A stretch of DNA of 64,000 nt. Origin: an uncultured Caulobacterales bacterium. GTDB lineage: Bacteria; Pseudomonadota; Alphaproteobacteria; Caulobacterales; Caulobacteraceae. Shown here one piece after another: positions 31,649-40,458 of this stretch (positions are counted from its first letter, which is position 1; each line of letters begins with the position of its first letter). The notes below the pieces were generated by a model. That model did not search any database and had not been told where the DNA came from. It saw only the letters and a list, made by a program, of their open reading frames with translations. Location: contig CAILTK010000058.1 of NCBI GenBank assembly GCA_903837135.1, positions 62,001 to 126,000 on the forward strand, read 5' to 3'. The translations under genes were made by a program, and so were the position numbers.

Positions 31649-32950
31649 ATGGTCGATCACAAACAACACCCAAGGCGGACGGGCCGCCCCGGTCAAGTCC
31701 CAAGAAGTCAAGCCCCGGGAAGTCAAGTCCCGGGAAAGGGCCCGCGCGCCAGCGAGCCGAACGAGGGTTCGAAAAAAGGACCATTCAAGGGACCGCCTAA
31801 GGGGCCGTCGCGCGCGGCGGGTCCCCGTCCGGCCGCGACCACGGCCGAGCGGCCGCCCAGGGCGACGAAGCCCCCGGCGCGGGAGCCCGACGACGCCCCG
31901 CCGCCGGCGGCGGTCCGCGCCGACGAACGGGTGGCCAAGGCCCTGGCCCGCGCCGGCGTCGCCTCGCGCCGCGACGTGGAGAAGCTGATCGCCGAGGGCC
32001 GGGTGGCGCTGAACGGGGTGGTGCTGACTACCCCTGCGATCAAGATCGGTCCCAGCGACATCCTCACCGTCAACGGAGCGGTGGTCAGCGACAAGGAGCC
32101 GACGCGGGTGTGGCGCTACCACAAGCCGGTCGGCCTGCTCACCGCACACAAGGATCCGAAGAACCGGCCGATCGTGTTCGACCATCTGCCCGAGGGCCTG
32201 CCGCGGGTGATCTCGGTCGGCCGGCTCGACCTCGCGTCCGAGGGCCTTCTGCTCCTGACCAACGACGGCGAGCTGGCGCGGGCGCTGGAGCAGCCCTCCA
32301 CCGGCTGGGTGCGCCGCTACCGGGCGCGCTGCTATGGCCACGCCACCCAGGAGAAGCTCGACAAGCTGAAGGACGGGATCACCGTCGAGGACGTGCGCTA
32401 CGGTCCGATCGAGGCCAAGCTCGACAAGGTCAAGCACGCCGCCGCCGACGTCGACCGCAAGGGCCCGGCCAATATCTGGGTCACCGTCGCCATCACCGAG
32501 GGCAAGAACCGCGAAGTGCGCCGGGTGCTCGAGCACATCGGCCTGAAGGTGAACCGGCTGATCCGTCTCGCCTATGGCCCCTTCGCCCTCGGGACCCTGC
32601 CGACCGGCGCCGCCGAGGAGGTGGGTCCGCGCGTGCTGCGCGAACAGCTCGAAGGCCTGATCCTGCCCGAAAACCTGCCCAAGGGCGACAAGGCCGGCGG
32701 GATTCTGTTGCCCCGCGGCCAGTCCCCGCCAAGGTTCGCCGACCGCGCCGCGCCGAAAAAAGCCGCCGCCACCGCCGAGCCGGCCCCGCGCAAGGAATAC
32801 AAGGCCGGCTGGGCCAAGCCGAAGAAGAAGAACCCGGCCCACCCGCCCAAACCCACCAAGAAAGGCCCCCCCAAACCCCGCGGCGTCGACCTCACCTACA
32901 AGACCGCCCCCCGCCGCCCGGACAGCAAGGGGCCGGTTAAGCCGCGGTAG
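31649..32950 (+). CDS. rluB: 23S rRNA pseudouridine synthase, RluB-type with long basic tail
   Basis: After a Pro/Lys/Arg-rich N-terminal region of about 90 residues comes an S4 RNA-binding domain (RVAKALARAGVASRRDVEKLI) and an RsuA-family catalytic domain with ISVGRLDLASEGLLLLTNDG, where Asp is the catalytic residue, and GKNREVRRVLEHIGLKVNRLIR. A basic, Pro/Lys-rich tail of about 75 residues follows. RsuA-family enzymes of this type modify U2605 in helix 93 of 23S rRNA. The ATG at 31649 is the only clear in-frame ATG after the divergent tadA start; a GTG at 31930 would give a minimal enzyme. Disordered basic tails are common in Caulobacterales RluB. Confidence 0.9.
   Translation: MVDHKQHPRRTGRPGQVPRSQAPGSQVPGKGPRASEPNEGSKKGPFKGPPKGPSRAAGPRPAATTAERPPRATKPPAREPDDAPPPAAVRADERVAKALARAGVASRRDVEKLIAEGRVALNGVVLTTPAIKIGPSDILTVNGAVVSDKEPTRVWRYHKPVGLLTAHKDPKNRPIVFDHLPEGLPRVISVGRLDLASEGLLLLTNDGELARALEQPSTGWVRRYRARCYGHATQEKLDKLKDGITVEDVRYGPIEAKLDKVKHAAADVDRKGPANIWVTVAITEGKNREVRRVLEHIGLKVNRLIRLAYGPFALGTLPTGAAEEVGPRVLREQLEGLILPENLPKGDKAGGILLPRGQSPPRFADRAAPKKAAATAEPAPRKEYKAGWAKPKKKNPAHPPKPTKKGPPKPRGVDLTYKTAPRRPDSKGPVKPR
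31691..31735. repeat. three tandem 15-bp units at the rluB 5-prime end
   Basis: GGTCAAGTCCCAAGA, AGTCAAGCCCCGGGA and AGTCAAGTCCCGGGA are consecutive 15-mers. In the rluB frame they encode repeated five-residue units of the QVPRS/QAPGS/QVPGK type; they also overlap the region expected to hold the tadA promoter. Confidence 0.75.
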
Positions 32951-32965
32951 GGGGATGATATCTCG

Positions 32966-32992
32966 TACCTCCCCCACGAAGCGGGGGAGGTA
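32966..32992. terminator. hairpin after rluB (dispersed CCTCCCCC repeat)
   Basis: TACCTCCCCC (32966-32975) pairs exactly with GGGGGAGGTA (32983-32992) around a 7-base loop, ACGAAGC. It begins 15 bases after the rluB stop. This CCTCCCCC...GGGGGAGG hairpin is a very common intergenic repeat in alphaproteobacteria and likely works as a terminator or mRNA-end stabiliser. Confidence 0.65.
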
Positions 32993-33078
32993 ATTGCCAA
33001 GCGTCGGTCGGCGCACTGAAAGCGCACTTGCCAGACTCTCGCATATCGGCTCCGATCCCGCGCGTCATGGAGAGCGAT

Positions 33079-34521
33079 ATGCGGACACTGAGCCTTGTTC
33101 TGACGGCGGCCCTCAGCCTGCTCGCCGCCGGCGCCGCGCCGGCGCAGACCGCCGGGCCGAAGGCGGGTCCGGCCATGGGGCCGCTGCGGCCTGATCAGGT
33201 TCGCTTCCGCGCGCTCTACAAGGAGCTGGTGGAGACCAACACCAGCCTGTCGGTGGGCAGTTGCACCGAGGCCGCGGCCAAGATGCAGGCGCGGCTCGCG
33301 GCCGCCGGCTATGCGCCGGCCGATCTGCACCCCTTCGTCGCGCCGGGCCATCCCAAGGAGGGCGGGCTCGTGGCGGTGCTGCCGGGGACCGATCCCAAGG
33401 CCAAGCCGCTGCTGCTGCTCGCCCATATCGACGTGGTGGAGGCCAGGCGCGCCGACTGGCAGCGCGACCCGTTCACCCTGGTGGAGGAGGATGGCTACTT
33501 CTATGCGCGGGGCGCGGTCGACGACAAGTCGATGGCCGCCACCTGGGTCGATACCCTGATCCGGCTGAAGGAACAGCACGTCGCCCTGAAGCGCACCGTC
33601 AAGATGGCGCTGACCTGCGGCGAGGAGACCGAAGGCGCGTTCAACGGGGCGGAATACCTGTCGACGCACGAGCGGGGCCTGATCGACGCCGAGTTCGCCC
33701 TGAACGAGGGCGGCGGCGGCCTCTTGGACGGCGCCGGCGCTCCGGTGATGATGTCGGTCGAGGCGGCGGAGAAGACGCCGCAGAACTATCTCCTGACCGT
33801 GACCAACCCCGGCGGACACAGCTCGCGCCCGGTCAAGCCCAACGCCATCTACCAGATGTCCGCGGCCCTCTTGAAGATCGCCGACTACCAGTTCCCGATC
33901 ATGTTCAACGACGCCAACCGGGCCTATTTCAGCGCCATGGCCAAGCTCAAGGGCGGCGCGACGGGGCAGGCCATGCTGGCCCTGATGGCCAATCCGGCGG
34001 ACGCCAAGGCCTACGCCGTGGTCGACGCGGACCCGAGCTCGAACGCGGTGTTGCACACCACCTGCGTCGCCACCGAGGACGCCGCGGGGCACGCCACCAA
34101 CGCCCTGCCCCAGCGCGCCACCGCCAACGTCAACTGCCGCATCTTCCCCGGCGTCTCCACCGAGGACGTGCTGAAGACGCTGCAGACCGTGGTCAACGAT
34201 CCGGCCGTGGTCATCACCGAGCCCGACCACCGCGGACCGCTGTCCAAGGCCCCGCCGCTGACGCCGCAGGTGCTCGACCCGATCCGCCAGGTCTCGGCCA
34301 AATACTATCCCGGCGTGCCTGTCGTGCCGATCCTGCAGGCCGGCGCCACCGACGGCGTCTTCCTGGGCGCGGTCGGCATCCCGACCTACGGCGTCGGCGG
34401 TCACTTCCTGCCGCCGGACCTCGGCCACATCCACGGCCTGAACGAGCGCATCGGCGTGAAGACGCTCTACGACGGCCGCGACTTCCTGTGGGACCTCGTC
34501 ATGCTCTATGGGATGCAATGA
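33079..34521 (+). CDS. M20-family metallopeptidase, secreted
   Basis: The 480-residue protein has a signal peptide cleaved near APAQ. The metal-binding residues of the M20 peptidase family are visible: LLAHIDVVEA (His and catalytic Asp), GRGAVDDKSM-like ARGAVDDKS (bridging Asp), CGEETEGAF (catalytic Glu and metal Glu) and late HIHGLNER. NPGGHSSRP lies in the dimerisation domain. It probably cleaves dipeptides or acylated amino acids in the periplasm using two zinc ions. GGAG six bases before the ATG at 33079 supports this start. The next gene starts 6 bases after the stop, so they are co-transcribed. Confidence 0.93.
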   Translation: MRTLSLVLTAALSLLAAGAAPAQTAGPKAGPAMGPLRPDQVRFRALYKELVETNTSLSVGSCTEAAAKMQARLAAAGYAPADLHPFVAPGHPKEGGLVAVLPGTDPKAKPLLLLAHIDVVEARRADWQRDPFTLVEEDGYFYARGAVDDKSMAATWVDTLIRLKEQHVALKRTVKMALTCGEETEGAFNGAEYLSTHERGLIDAEFALNEGGGGLLDGAGAPVMMSVEAAEKTPQNYLLTVTNPGGHSSRPVKPNAIYQMSAALLKIADYQFPIMFNDANRAYFSAMAKLKGGATGQAMLALMANPADAKAYAVVDADPSSNAVLHTTCVATEDAAGHATNALPQRATANVNCRIFPGVSTEDVLKTLQTVVNDPAVVITEPDHRGPLSKAPPLTPQVLDPIRQVSAKYYPGVPVVPILQAGATDGVFLGAVGIPTYGVGGHFLPPDLGHIHGLNERIGVKTLYDGRDFLWDLVMLYGMQ

Positions 34522-34527
34522 GCGCGG

Positions 34528-35181
34528 ATGGGCGAATTTGAAGGGCTGGATACGGTCGAGCCGCTGAAGCGGCGGATCGAGCGGCACAGCTTCGACCGGC
34601 TGATCATGCTGTCGGACGGGGTGTTCGCCATCGCCATCACCCTGGCCGCGCTGGAGATCCGGCCGCCCGCCGACTGGCATGACCTGCCCGGCCTGATCGC
34701 CCAGCTGCGCTTTCCGGTGCTGGCCTATCTGGTCAGCTTCGTCGTCGTCGCCTCCTACTGGGCCAGCCAGCGCGAGCTGTTGAGCCGGCTGTTGCGCGTC
34801 GACGGCCTCTTCCTTTTGCTGGCCCTGGCGCAGCTGATGGTCGTGGCCCTGATCCCGTCGGCCACCCAGCTGCTCTACCGGCACGGCCCCGACGGCGCGG
34901 CGGTCGCGGTCTATGGCGGGGTGCTGGCCGGCTGCGGCTATCTGTCGGCGGCCGGCTGGGTCTATGGCCTGTTCCGGCCCGGACTGGCGCATCCGGAGAC
35001 GCGCTCGCCCTACCGCTGGATAAGGATCGTCACGGCGCTGATCGTGCCGGTGTTCTTCACCTGGGTGGCCACTACCGGCGGGTCGCTGTCGCTGGCGCCC
35101 ATCGTCGCCATGGTCATCGCCCTGGTGGCGCGCCGGGTGATCCTGGCGCGGTTCGCCAACAGCCCCAAGGGCGCGGGCTGA
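34528..35181 (+). CDS. TMEM175/DUF1211-type membrane channel protein
   Basis: The 217-residue protein has about six hydrophobic helices. The first carries the DUF1211 signature FDRLIMLSDGVFAIAITLAALEI, in which F-S-D-like residues line the pore of TMEM175 potassium channels; here LSDGVFAIAIT is close to the consensus. Bacterial members conduct K+ weakly selectively. It lies between the M20 peptidase (6-base gap) and rsmD, whose ATG follows its stop directly, giving a three-gene transcript. Confidence 0.9.
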   Translation: MGEFEGLDTVEPLKRRIERHSFDRLIMLSDGVFAIAITLAALEIRPPADWHDLPGLIAQLRFPVLAYLVSFVVVASYWASQRELLSRLLRVDGLFLLLALAQLMVVALIPSATQLLYRHGPDGAAVAVYGGVLAGCGYLSAAGWVYGLFRPGLAHPETRSPYRWIRIVTALIVPVFFTWVATTGGSLSLAPIVAMVIALVARRVILARFANSPKGAG

Positions 35182-35748
35182 ATGCGGATCGTCGCCGGCC
35201 GCTTCCGGGGGCGGACCCTGACCGCGCCCGAGGGCCGGACCACCCGGCCGACCGCGGATCGCACGCGCCAGGCCCTGTTCGACGTGCTGAGCCATGCGTC
35301 CTTCGCTCCAGACCTCGACGGCGCGCGGGTGATCGACCTGTTCGCCGGCTCGGGCGCGCTCGGGTTCGAGGCCCTGTCGCGCGGCGCGGCCGCCTGTCTG
35401 TTCGTGGAGACCGACGAAGCGGCGCGCGGCGCGATCCGCGACAACGTCGAAGCCCTGGGCCTGTTCGGCGAGACCCGCGTGCACCGGCGCGACGCCGCCG
35501 ACCTCGGCCAGCGTCCGGCCAGCGCCGGCGGCCCCTTCGATCTGGCCCTGCTCGATCCGCCCTACCGCCAGGGCCTCGGCGAACGCGCCCTCGCCTCGCT
35601 GCTGGCCGGCGGCTGGCTGAAGCCCGGCGCCCTGGTGGTGCTCGAGCGCGCCGCCGACGAACCGCCCCCCGAGCTCACAGGCGCCGAGATCCTCGACCAC
35701 CGCGTCTGGGGCGCCGCCGCTGTGTGGTTCATCCGGGCGGCGGGGTAG
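35182..35748 (+). CDS. rsmD: 16S rRNA (guanine-966-N2)-methyltransferase
   Basis: The 188-residue enzyme starts MRIVAGRFRGRTL, has the TRPTADRTRQALFDVL region typical of RsmD, the SAM-binding motif DLFAGSGALGFEALSRGA, and the catalytic motif LLDPPYRQG. It methylates N2 of G966 in 16S rRNA, near the P site. The ATG follows the channel-gene stop with no gap. In many Caulobacterales genomes rsmD is close to rluB and tadA, as here; the peptidase and channel genes are inserted between. Confidence 0.96.
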   Translation: MRIVAGRFRGRTLTAPEGRTTRPTADRTRQALFDVLSHASFAPDLDGARVIDLFAGSGALGFEALSRGAAACLFVETDEAARGAIRDNVEALGLFGETRVHRRDAADLGQRPASAGGPFDLALLDPPYRQGLGERALASLLAGGWLKPGALVVLERAADEPPPELTGAEILDHRVWGAAAVWFIRAAG

Positions 35749-35781
35749 AGCAGGGCCGAATTGGGTTCAGGCCCCCCGCGA

Positions 35782-35901
35782 GTCATCCTCGGGCTTGTCC
35801 CGAGGACCCAGCAGCTCCAGGCTATAAGCCTCGCTTCTTCCGCTACCCAAGCGGCTTCGCGCGCAGTGCGGCTGGGTCCTCGGGTCAAGCCCGAGGACGA
35901 C
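35782..35901. repeat. 120-bp palindromic element with 31-bp inverted ends
   Basis: The left end (35782-35812, starting GTCATCCTCGGGCTTG) and right end (35871-35901) are inverted repeats with 29 of 31 positions matching. Each arm also contains its own CCTCGGG...CCCGAGG stem. The element has no coding capacity and sits between rsmD and a convergent esterase gene. A related copy with the same left end is at 54180. It resembles a non-autonomous transposable element or a structured dispersed repeat. Confidence 0.8.
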
Positions 35902-35928
35902 TCCGGGAGGGGGCGCTGTGCGAACGCC

Positions 35929-37668
35929 CTAGTATCGCCAGCTGGTCAAATCCGCCCCGGCCGGCGCGGTGTCGCTGATGCGCTTGAGGATCTTGGGAAG
36001 ATACATCGTATTGTAGTGAAGCCGCGAGTAGGCGTTGGCCAGCTTGGGGTCGCCGTTCCAGCAGTGCTCGGCCCGGTCGCCATAGGCGATCTCGCCGCCC
36101 CAGGCCGGAGAGGTCAGGCTCTCCAGCGTGTCCTGGGCGAAATAGACCGCGTCGGTGAGGAAATAGGTGTCCGCCGAGCCGACGTAGATGTGCAGCTTGC
36201 CCTCAAGCTTGGGCCCGAGCATGGCCCAGTCGCGCTGAATTATGTGGGTCAGATCGAAATGCTCGCGCCAATAGGCGGCGACCTTGGGATCGATCTCGCC
36301 GGTCTTCTTGTCGAAGATCGGCGCGGGCAGGCCATCGGCTCCCTGCGGCCCGTACACCGCCTGCCAGATGTCGTACTGGCCGCCCGACCGGCCCTTGTCG
36401 CCCAGCACCAGCTCCATGTGGTTGCTGTCCTTCTGGGTGGCCATGGTGCGGCCGAGGTAGTCGCGCATGGACGGCCGGTCGATCGCGTTGGCCACGCCCT
36501 TGTCGACGTACTGGTTCTTGTCCGCGTAGAGATTGACGTTGGTGTAGGCGCGGAAATCGATCGGATCGGGACAGGCGGCGAAGGCGCCGTTGTACAGATC
36601 CGGGTAGAACACCTGGGTAGCCATGGCCTCCCAGCCGCCGGTCGACCCGCCATAGGTGAAGCGGGCCCACCCCTGGCCGAGGCCGCGGAAGGTCTTCTCG
36701 ATATAGGGGATCAGCTCCCTGTTGATGGCGTCGCCATAGGGCCCGAGGTTGGCTGAATTCACCGCATAGCTGTCGTCGTAATAGGGATTGGCGTGCTGGA
36801 TCTCGATCACCAGGAAGCGGGGGAAGCCCTTGGACGTCCAGGTCTTGTAGAAGTCGTAAGCTTCCCGCTGCTGGATGCGGTTGTAGCCCGCCAGGTGGAA
36901 GCGCTCGGAATAGTCCGGCTTCAGATCGGGGTCCGGCGGCGTGGTCCTGAACCCAGAGATGTCGTCGGGAAAATGCCCGTGGAACACCATCAACGGATAG
37001 TGCGCCTGCGGATGGTCGGCGAAGCCGGCCGGCAACAGCACGTGAGCGCCGAGGTAGACGTCGCGGCCCCAGTACTTGGACAGAAGCTCGCTGCGGATGC
37101 GGATGTGCTTAACAAATGGGGTCTCGGCGGGCGGAGTGACCGGCGGGATCACCTTGTCGAGGGTCAACGTCACCGGGGCGCCGCCCGGGCCGAGGTGAAC
37201 CTTCACCGGCGCGGAATAGCGGTTGCCGGGTTTCAGGTTCCACTGCTGGCCCTCGCCCATCTCGGGCGGCAGCTTGACGGTCGAGCCGTCGGCCCGGTGG
37301 AAGGTCTCGTAGCGGTTCAGCACCGCCTGCACGGTGTAGTCGCCGGGCGGCAGGGCCGACAGCGTCTCGAGCGGCCAGCCGTAGGCGCGCGCGTCGAGCG
37401 CGACCGTCTCGCCGGGTTTCAGCCCGTCCACCGTCTGGCCGAACATGTACGGCGAGCGCAGGGGCGCCTCGAGGTCGACCTGCAGGCGCGGCTCGGGCGA
37501 GGGGTTGGGGCTCACCACCACCACCAGGCGGCCGTCGAGCGGCCGGGCGTCCGGGCTCAACGGAAGCGTCACCTTCACCGTCGCCGCCTGCGACAGAGGC
37601 GCTACGCCCCCGAGCGCCAGCCCGCAGAGCATCGAAGCCAAAACCCGAATTCGCGAACCCATGCCCAT
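35929..37668 (-). CDS. secreted esterase of the Fes/IroE alpha/beta-hydrolase type
   Basis: The 579-residue protein has a signal peptide ending near SQA, an N-terminal beta-rich domain (about residues 30-180), and a C-terminal putative esterase domain with MVFHGHFPDD at the oxyanion region, the nucleophile elbow YGGSTGGW and a terminal RAEHCWNGD containing the likely catalytic His. It belongs to the group related to enterochelin esterase and feruloyl esterase. Substrate is unknown. It is convergent with rsmD across the palindromic element and divergent from the VOC-cupin gene. ATG 37662 is an alternative start. Confidence 0.85.
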   Translation of the reverse strand: MGMGSRIRVLASMLCGLALGGVAPLSQAATVKVTLPLSPDARPLDGRLVVVVSPNPSPEPRLQVDLEAPLRSPYMFGQTVDGLKPGETVALDARAYGWPLETLSALPPGDYTVQAVLNRYETFHRADGSTVKLPPEMGEGQQWNLKPGNRYSAPVKVHLGPGGAPVTLTLDKVIPPVTPPAETPFVKHIRIRSELLSKYWGRDVYLGAHVLLPAGFADHPQAHYPLMVFHGHFPDDISGFRTTPPDPDLKPDYSERFHLAGYNRIQQREAYDFYKTWTSKGFPRFLVIEIQHANPYYDDSYAVNSANLGPYGDAINRELIPYIEKTFRGLGQGWARFTYGGSTGGWEAMATQVFYPDLYNGAFAACPDPIDFRAYTNVNLYADKNQYVDKGVANAIDRPSMRDYLGRTMATQKDSNHMELVLGDKGRSGGQYDIWQAVYGPQGADGLPAPIFDKKTGEIDPKVAAYWREHFDLTHIIQRDWAMLGPKLEGKLHIYVGSADTYFLTDAVYFAQDTLESLTSPAWGGEIAYGDRAEHCWNGDPKLANAYSRLHYNTMYLPKILKRISDTAPAGADLTSWRY

Positions 37669-37757
37669 TCCCCCGCCGAGGCGCGATGGGATCGTAGCGG
37701 CGAAGGTGCGTCAAGGGCGCGGCGGCTCTGGCTGCGCGGGCCATTCTTTGGCAGAGC

Positions 37758-38861
37758 ATGCCGATGCCCGCACCGGACCCGATGACCCCGCCCCTGACGC
37801 CCGAGCGGATCGCCCTGGCGGAGGTGATGCTGCCGTCAGGGACCCTCGCCGACACCCTGGCCTTCTTCGTCGGCGAGCTCGGCTTTCGCATCGAGACCAT
37901 CTTCCCGGCCGAGGATCCCGAGGTGGCCAGCCTGTCGGGGCACGGCCTGCGGCTGCGGCTTTCGCCCGACGCCGCCGAGCCCGGCGTGATCCGGCTGCTG
38001 TGCGACGCGCTTAGCCCGCCCGCGGACCGGAAGCTGGTCGCGCCCAACGGGACCCGGATCGCGTTCGCCCCGCGCGACACGCCCATGGTCGTGCCGGACC
38101 TGGTCCCCGCGTTCGTGCTCACCCGCGTCGCCGACGGGCCGCCCGCCGGCGCGGGCCGCGCCGGCATGATCTACCGCGACCTGATCCGGGATCGCCAGGG
38201 CGGCCGGTTCATCGCCTCGCACATCGCCTTGCCGCAGGGCGGGCCGGTAACCGACTGGGTGCATTTCCACAAGGTCCGCTTCCAGCTGATCTTCTGCCGC
38301 CGCGGCTGGGCCCGGCTGGTCTACGAGGACCAGGGGCCGCCTTTTCTGATGCAGGCCGGCGACTGCGTGCTGCAGCCGCCGCGCATCCGGCACCGGGTGC
38401 TGGAGAGCTCGCCCGGGTTCGAGGTGGTCGAAGTGGGCTGCCCTGCCCTGCACGAGACCCTGGCCGACCACGACATGACCCTGCCGACCGGACTTCTGCT
38501 GCCGGAGCGCGACTTCGGCGGCCAGCGGTTCCTGCATTCCGTGGCGGCGGCGGCGCCCTGGAGTCCGCACGGCGACAGCGGCTTCGAACGCCGCGACACC
38601 GGTGTGGACAGAGCCACCGGCGGGATCGCCGACGCCTATGTGCTGCGCCCGGCCGGGTCCGGTCGCCTGGCCGCACCGGCGCACCACGGCGAACTGTTGT
38701 TCGGTTTCGTGCTCGAAGGCTCAGCGATGCTGGAGTGTCAGGGCGAAAATCCGCTGACGGGCGGCGACGCCTTCGTCATTCCGGCGGGGGAGGCGTGGAG
38801 GCTAAGCGACGCCTCACGGGATCTGGAGCTGCTGCAGGTGGTGGTCCCGGCCGCTGGATAG
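37758..38861 (+). CDS. VOC (glyoxalase) domain fused to cupin domains
   Basis: The 367-residue protein begins with a half-glyoxalase-like module (about residues 15-100: LAEVMLPSGTLADTLAFFVGELGFRIETIFPA), then two cupin barrels: residues about 140-245 with a VHFHKVRFQLIF metal-like motif and GDCVLQPPRIRHRVLES, and about 275-365 with HHGELLFGFVLEGSAML and GGDAFVIPAGEAW. Bicupins of this kind bind small acids or act as dioxygenases or isomerases. Fusion of a VOC domain to a bicupin is uncommon. Divergent from the esterase gene with an 89-base gap. Function unknown. Confidence 0.8.
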   Translation: MPMPAPDPMTPPLTPERIALAEVMLPSGTLADTLAFFVGELGFRIETIFPAEDPEVASLSGHGLRLRLSPDAAEPGVIRLLCDALSPPADRKLVAPNGTRIAFAPRDTPMVVPDLVPAFVLTRVADGPPAGAGRAGMIYRDLIRDRQGGRFIASHIALPQGGPVTDWVHFHKVRFQLIFCRRGWARLVYEDQGPPFLMQAGDCVLQPPRIRHRVLESSPGFEVVEVGCPALHETLADHDMTLPTGLLLPERDFGGQRFLHSVAAAAPWSPHGDSGFERRDTGVDRATGGIADAYVLRPAGSGRLAAPAHHGELLFGFVLEGSAMLECQGENPLTGGDAFVIPAGEAWRLSDASRDLELLQVVVPAAG

Positions 38862-38880
38862 GGCGCTCCCCCCGAACCCC

Positions 38881-39002
38881 AAAAAGTCGTCATCCCGCTT
38901 GTCCGGGATGCAGGCGGTCACAGGCAAACCTACCGCGCCAAAGCCGTGCGCAGAAATGGGTCCAGGACAAGGTCTTCGGCCTTTCCGGGATGACGACTTT
39001 TT
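38881..39002. repeat. 122-bp element with perfect 17-bp inverted ends
   Basis: AAAAAGTCGTCATCCCG (38881-38897) and CGGGATGACGACTTTTT (38986-39002) are exact reverse complements. The terminal A and T runs mean that on either strand the folded RNA ends in a U tract, so the element could serve as a bidirectional terminator between the convergent VOC-cupin and permease genes. The GTCATCCCGG end is a common dispersed repeat type. Confidence 0.8.
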
Positions 39003-39045
39003 TTGTGATTGCCGGGTTTGGAGTGATTGACGAGCACGCGGGTCG

Positions 39046-40458
39046 TCAGCTTCCCGCCGCGCCTCCACGCCCTCTCCTGCCCACGCCCTTCCATACGAAA
39101 TACGCCGCGCTCAGCACCGCCAGCCAGGGCACGCCGACGATCCACGACAGCCGCCAGTCCTGGTCCAGTCCCATGGTGACCAGCACCGCGCCCACCAGGG
39201 CGAGGCCGGCGAGCTGCATCCACGGGAACAGCGGCGTCCTGACCGGCAGGGTCTGGCCCTTGAACACCCGCCGGAAGCGAAGATGGCTGAGCAGGATGAT
39301 GATCCAGACCGTCATGGCTCCGAACAGGGCGATGCCGAACAGGTAGGAATAGGCCATCGGCGTGAACCAGGAGACCGCCGCGCTGGCCAATATGCCGCCG
39401 CCGGTGACGAGGATCGCCGCCACCGGGGTCCCCGCCCGGCTGAGCCCGCCGAGCAGCCCCGGGGCATAGCCGCCGCGCGACAGGGAGAACAGCATGCGCG
39501 AGGACAGGTAGACGTTGGTGTTCATGCTGGAGAGGGCCGCGGTGATGACCACGAAGTTCATGATTCCAGCCGCCTGCCAGACGCCCGAATAGGCGAACAC
39601 CTTCACGAACGGGCTGCCGGTGATGGCCTTGGCGCCGATGCTGGTCCAGGGAACGAAGGCGACGATCACCGCCAGCGCCAGGAGGTAGAAGACGAACAGG
39701 CGGAAGGCCATGCTGCGCAGGGCGGCGGGGATCACCCGAACCGGGTCCTCCGCCTCGCCCGAGGTGACGGCGATCAGTTCGATGCCGTTGAAGGCGAACA
39801 CGCCCATGATCACCGCCATCCACACGCCGTGCGCCCCGTGGGGCATGAAGCCGCCGGGCAGGCCGGTCAGATTGTGCAGGCCGATGGCCGGGCGGCCGAC
39901 GCCGGCGATGGCGGCGAGGCCCAGCACGACGAAGGCGATGATGGCGACGACCTTGATCAGGGCGAACCAGTACTCGAAGGTGCCGAAGTTCTTCACCGAG
40001 CGCGAATTGACGAACAGCAGGGCTGCGGCGAAGCCCAGCGACCACAGCCAGACCGGCGAGGCCGGGAACCAGAACCGCATGTAGAGGCCCACGGCCACCG
40101 CCTCGCCGCCGACCGCCAGCACCTGGGCCATCCAGTAGGTATAGCGGACGATGAAGCCGGCCCAGGGGTTGAGATAGGTCTCGGCGTAGACCCCGAACGA
40201 GCCGGCGGTGGGATGCACCACCGCCATTTCCGACAAGCTCAGCACCATCGCCAGGGCGGCGAAGCCGGCGATGGCGTAGCTGATCATCACCGCCGGGCCG
40301 GCGTAGCCGATGGCCAGGGCCGAGCCCGCGAACAGGCCGGTGCCGATGGCCCCGCCGAGCCCGATCATGGTCACCTGAGCGCGGCTGAGGCTCTTGTGAA
40401 GGCCGGCTTCGCGGGCGGCGATCTCGGCCCCTTCGGCGTCCGCCTGCGAAAAGGTCAC
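39046..40458 (-). CDS. APC-superfamily amino-acid permease
   Basis: The 470-residue transporter has about 12 membrane helices. The first helices carry MIGLGGAIGTGLFAGSALAIGYAGP and SEMAVVHPTAGSFGVYAETYLNPWAGF, the amino-acid transporter signatures, and the family resemblance is to the AnsP/CycA/GabP group. Its ATG overlaps the stop of the class V aminotransferase gene by 4 bases. A close paralogue is encoded at 57634, again coupled to a PLP enzyme, so each permease probably takes up the substrate of its partner enzyme. Confidence 0.93.
   Translation of the reverse strand: MTFSQADAEGAEIAAREAGLHKSLSRAQVTMIGLGGAIGTGLFAGSALAIGYAGPAVMISYAIAGFAALAMVLSLSEMAVVHPTAGSFGVYAETYLNPWAGFIVRYTYWMAQVLAVGGEAVAVGLYMRFWFPASPVWLWSLGFAAALLFVNSRSVKNFGTFEYWFALIKVVAIIAFVVLGLAAIAGVGRPAIGLHNLTGLPGGFMPHGAHGVWMAVIMGVFAFNGIELIAVTSGEAEDPVRVIPAALRSMAFRLFVFYLLALAVIVAFVPWTSIGAKAITGSPFVKVFAYSGVWQAAGIMNFVVITAALSSMNTNVYLSSRMLFSLSRGGYAPGLLGGLSRAGTPVAAILVTGGGILASAAVSWFTPMAYSYLFGIALFGAMTVWIIILLSHLRFRRVFKGQTLPVRTPLFPWMQLAGLALVGAVLVTMGLDQDWRLSWIVGVPWLAVLSAAYFVWKGVGRRGRGGAAGS

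Noticed and set aside
32896-35700. 934-residue minus-strand frame across the peptidase, channel and rsmD genes
   Set aside because: Three recognisable plus-strand genes occupy it, and the frame lacks any motif; long open antisense frames are expected at this GC.
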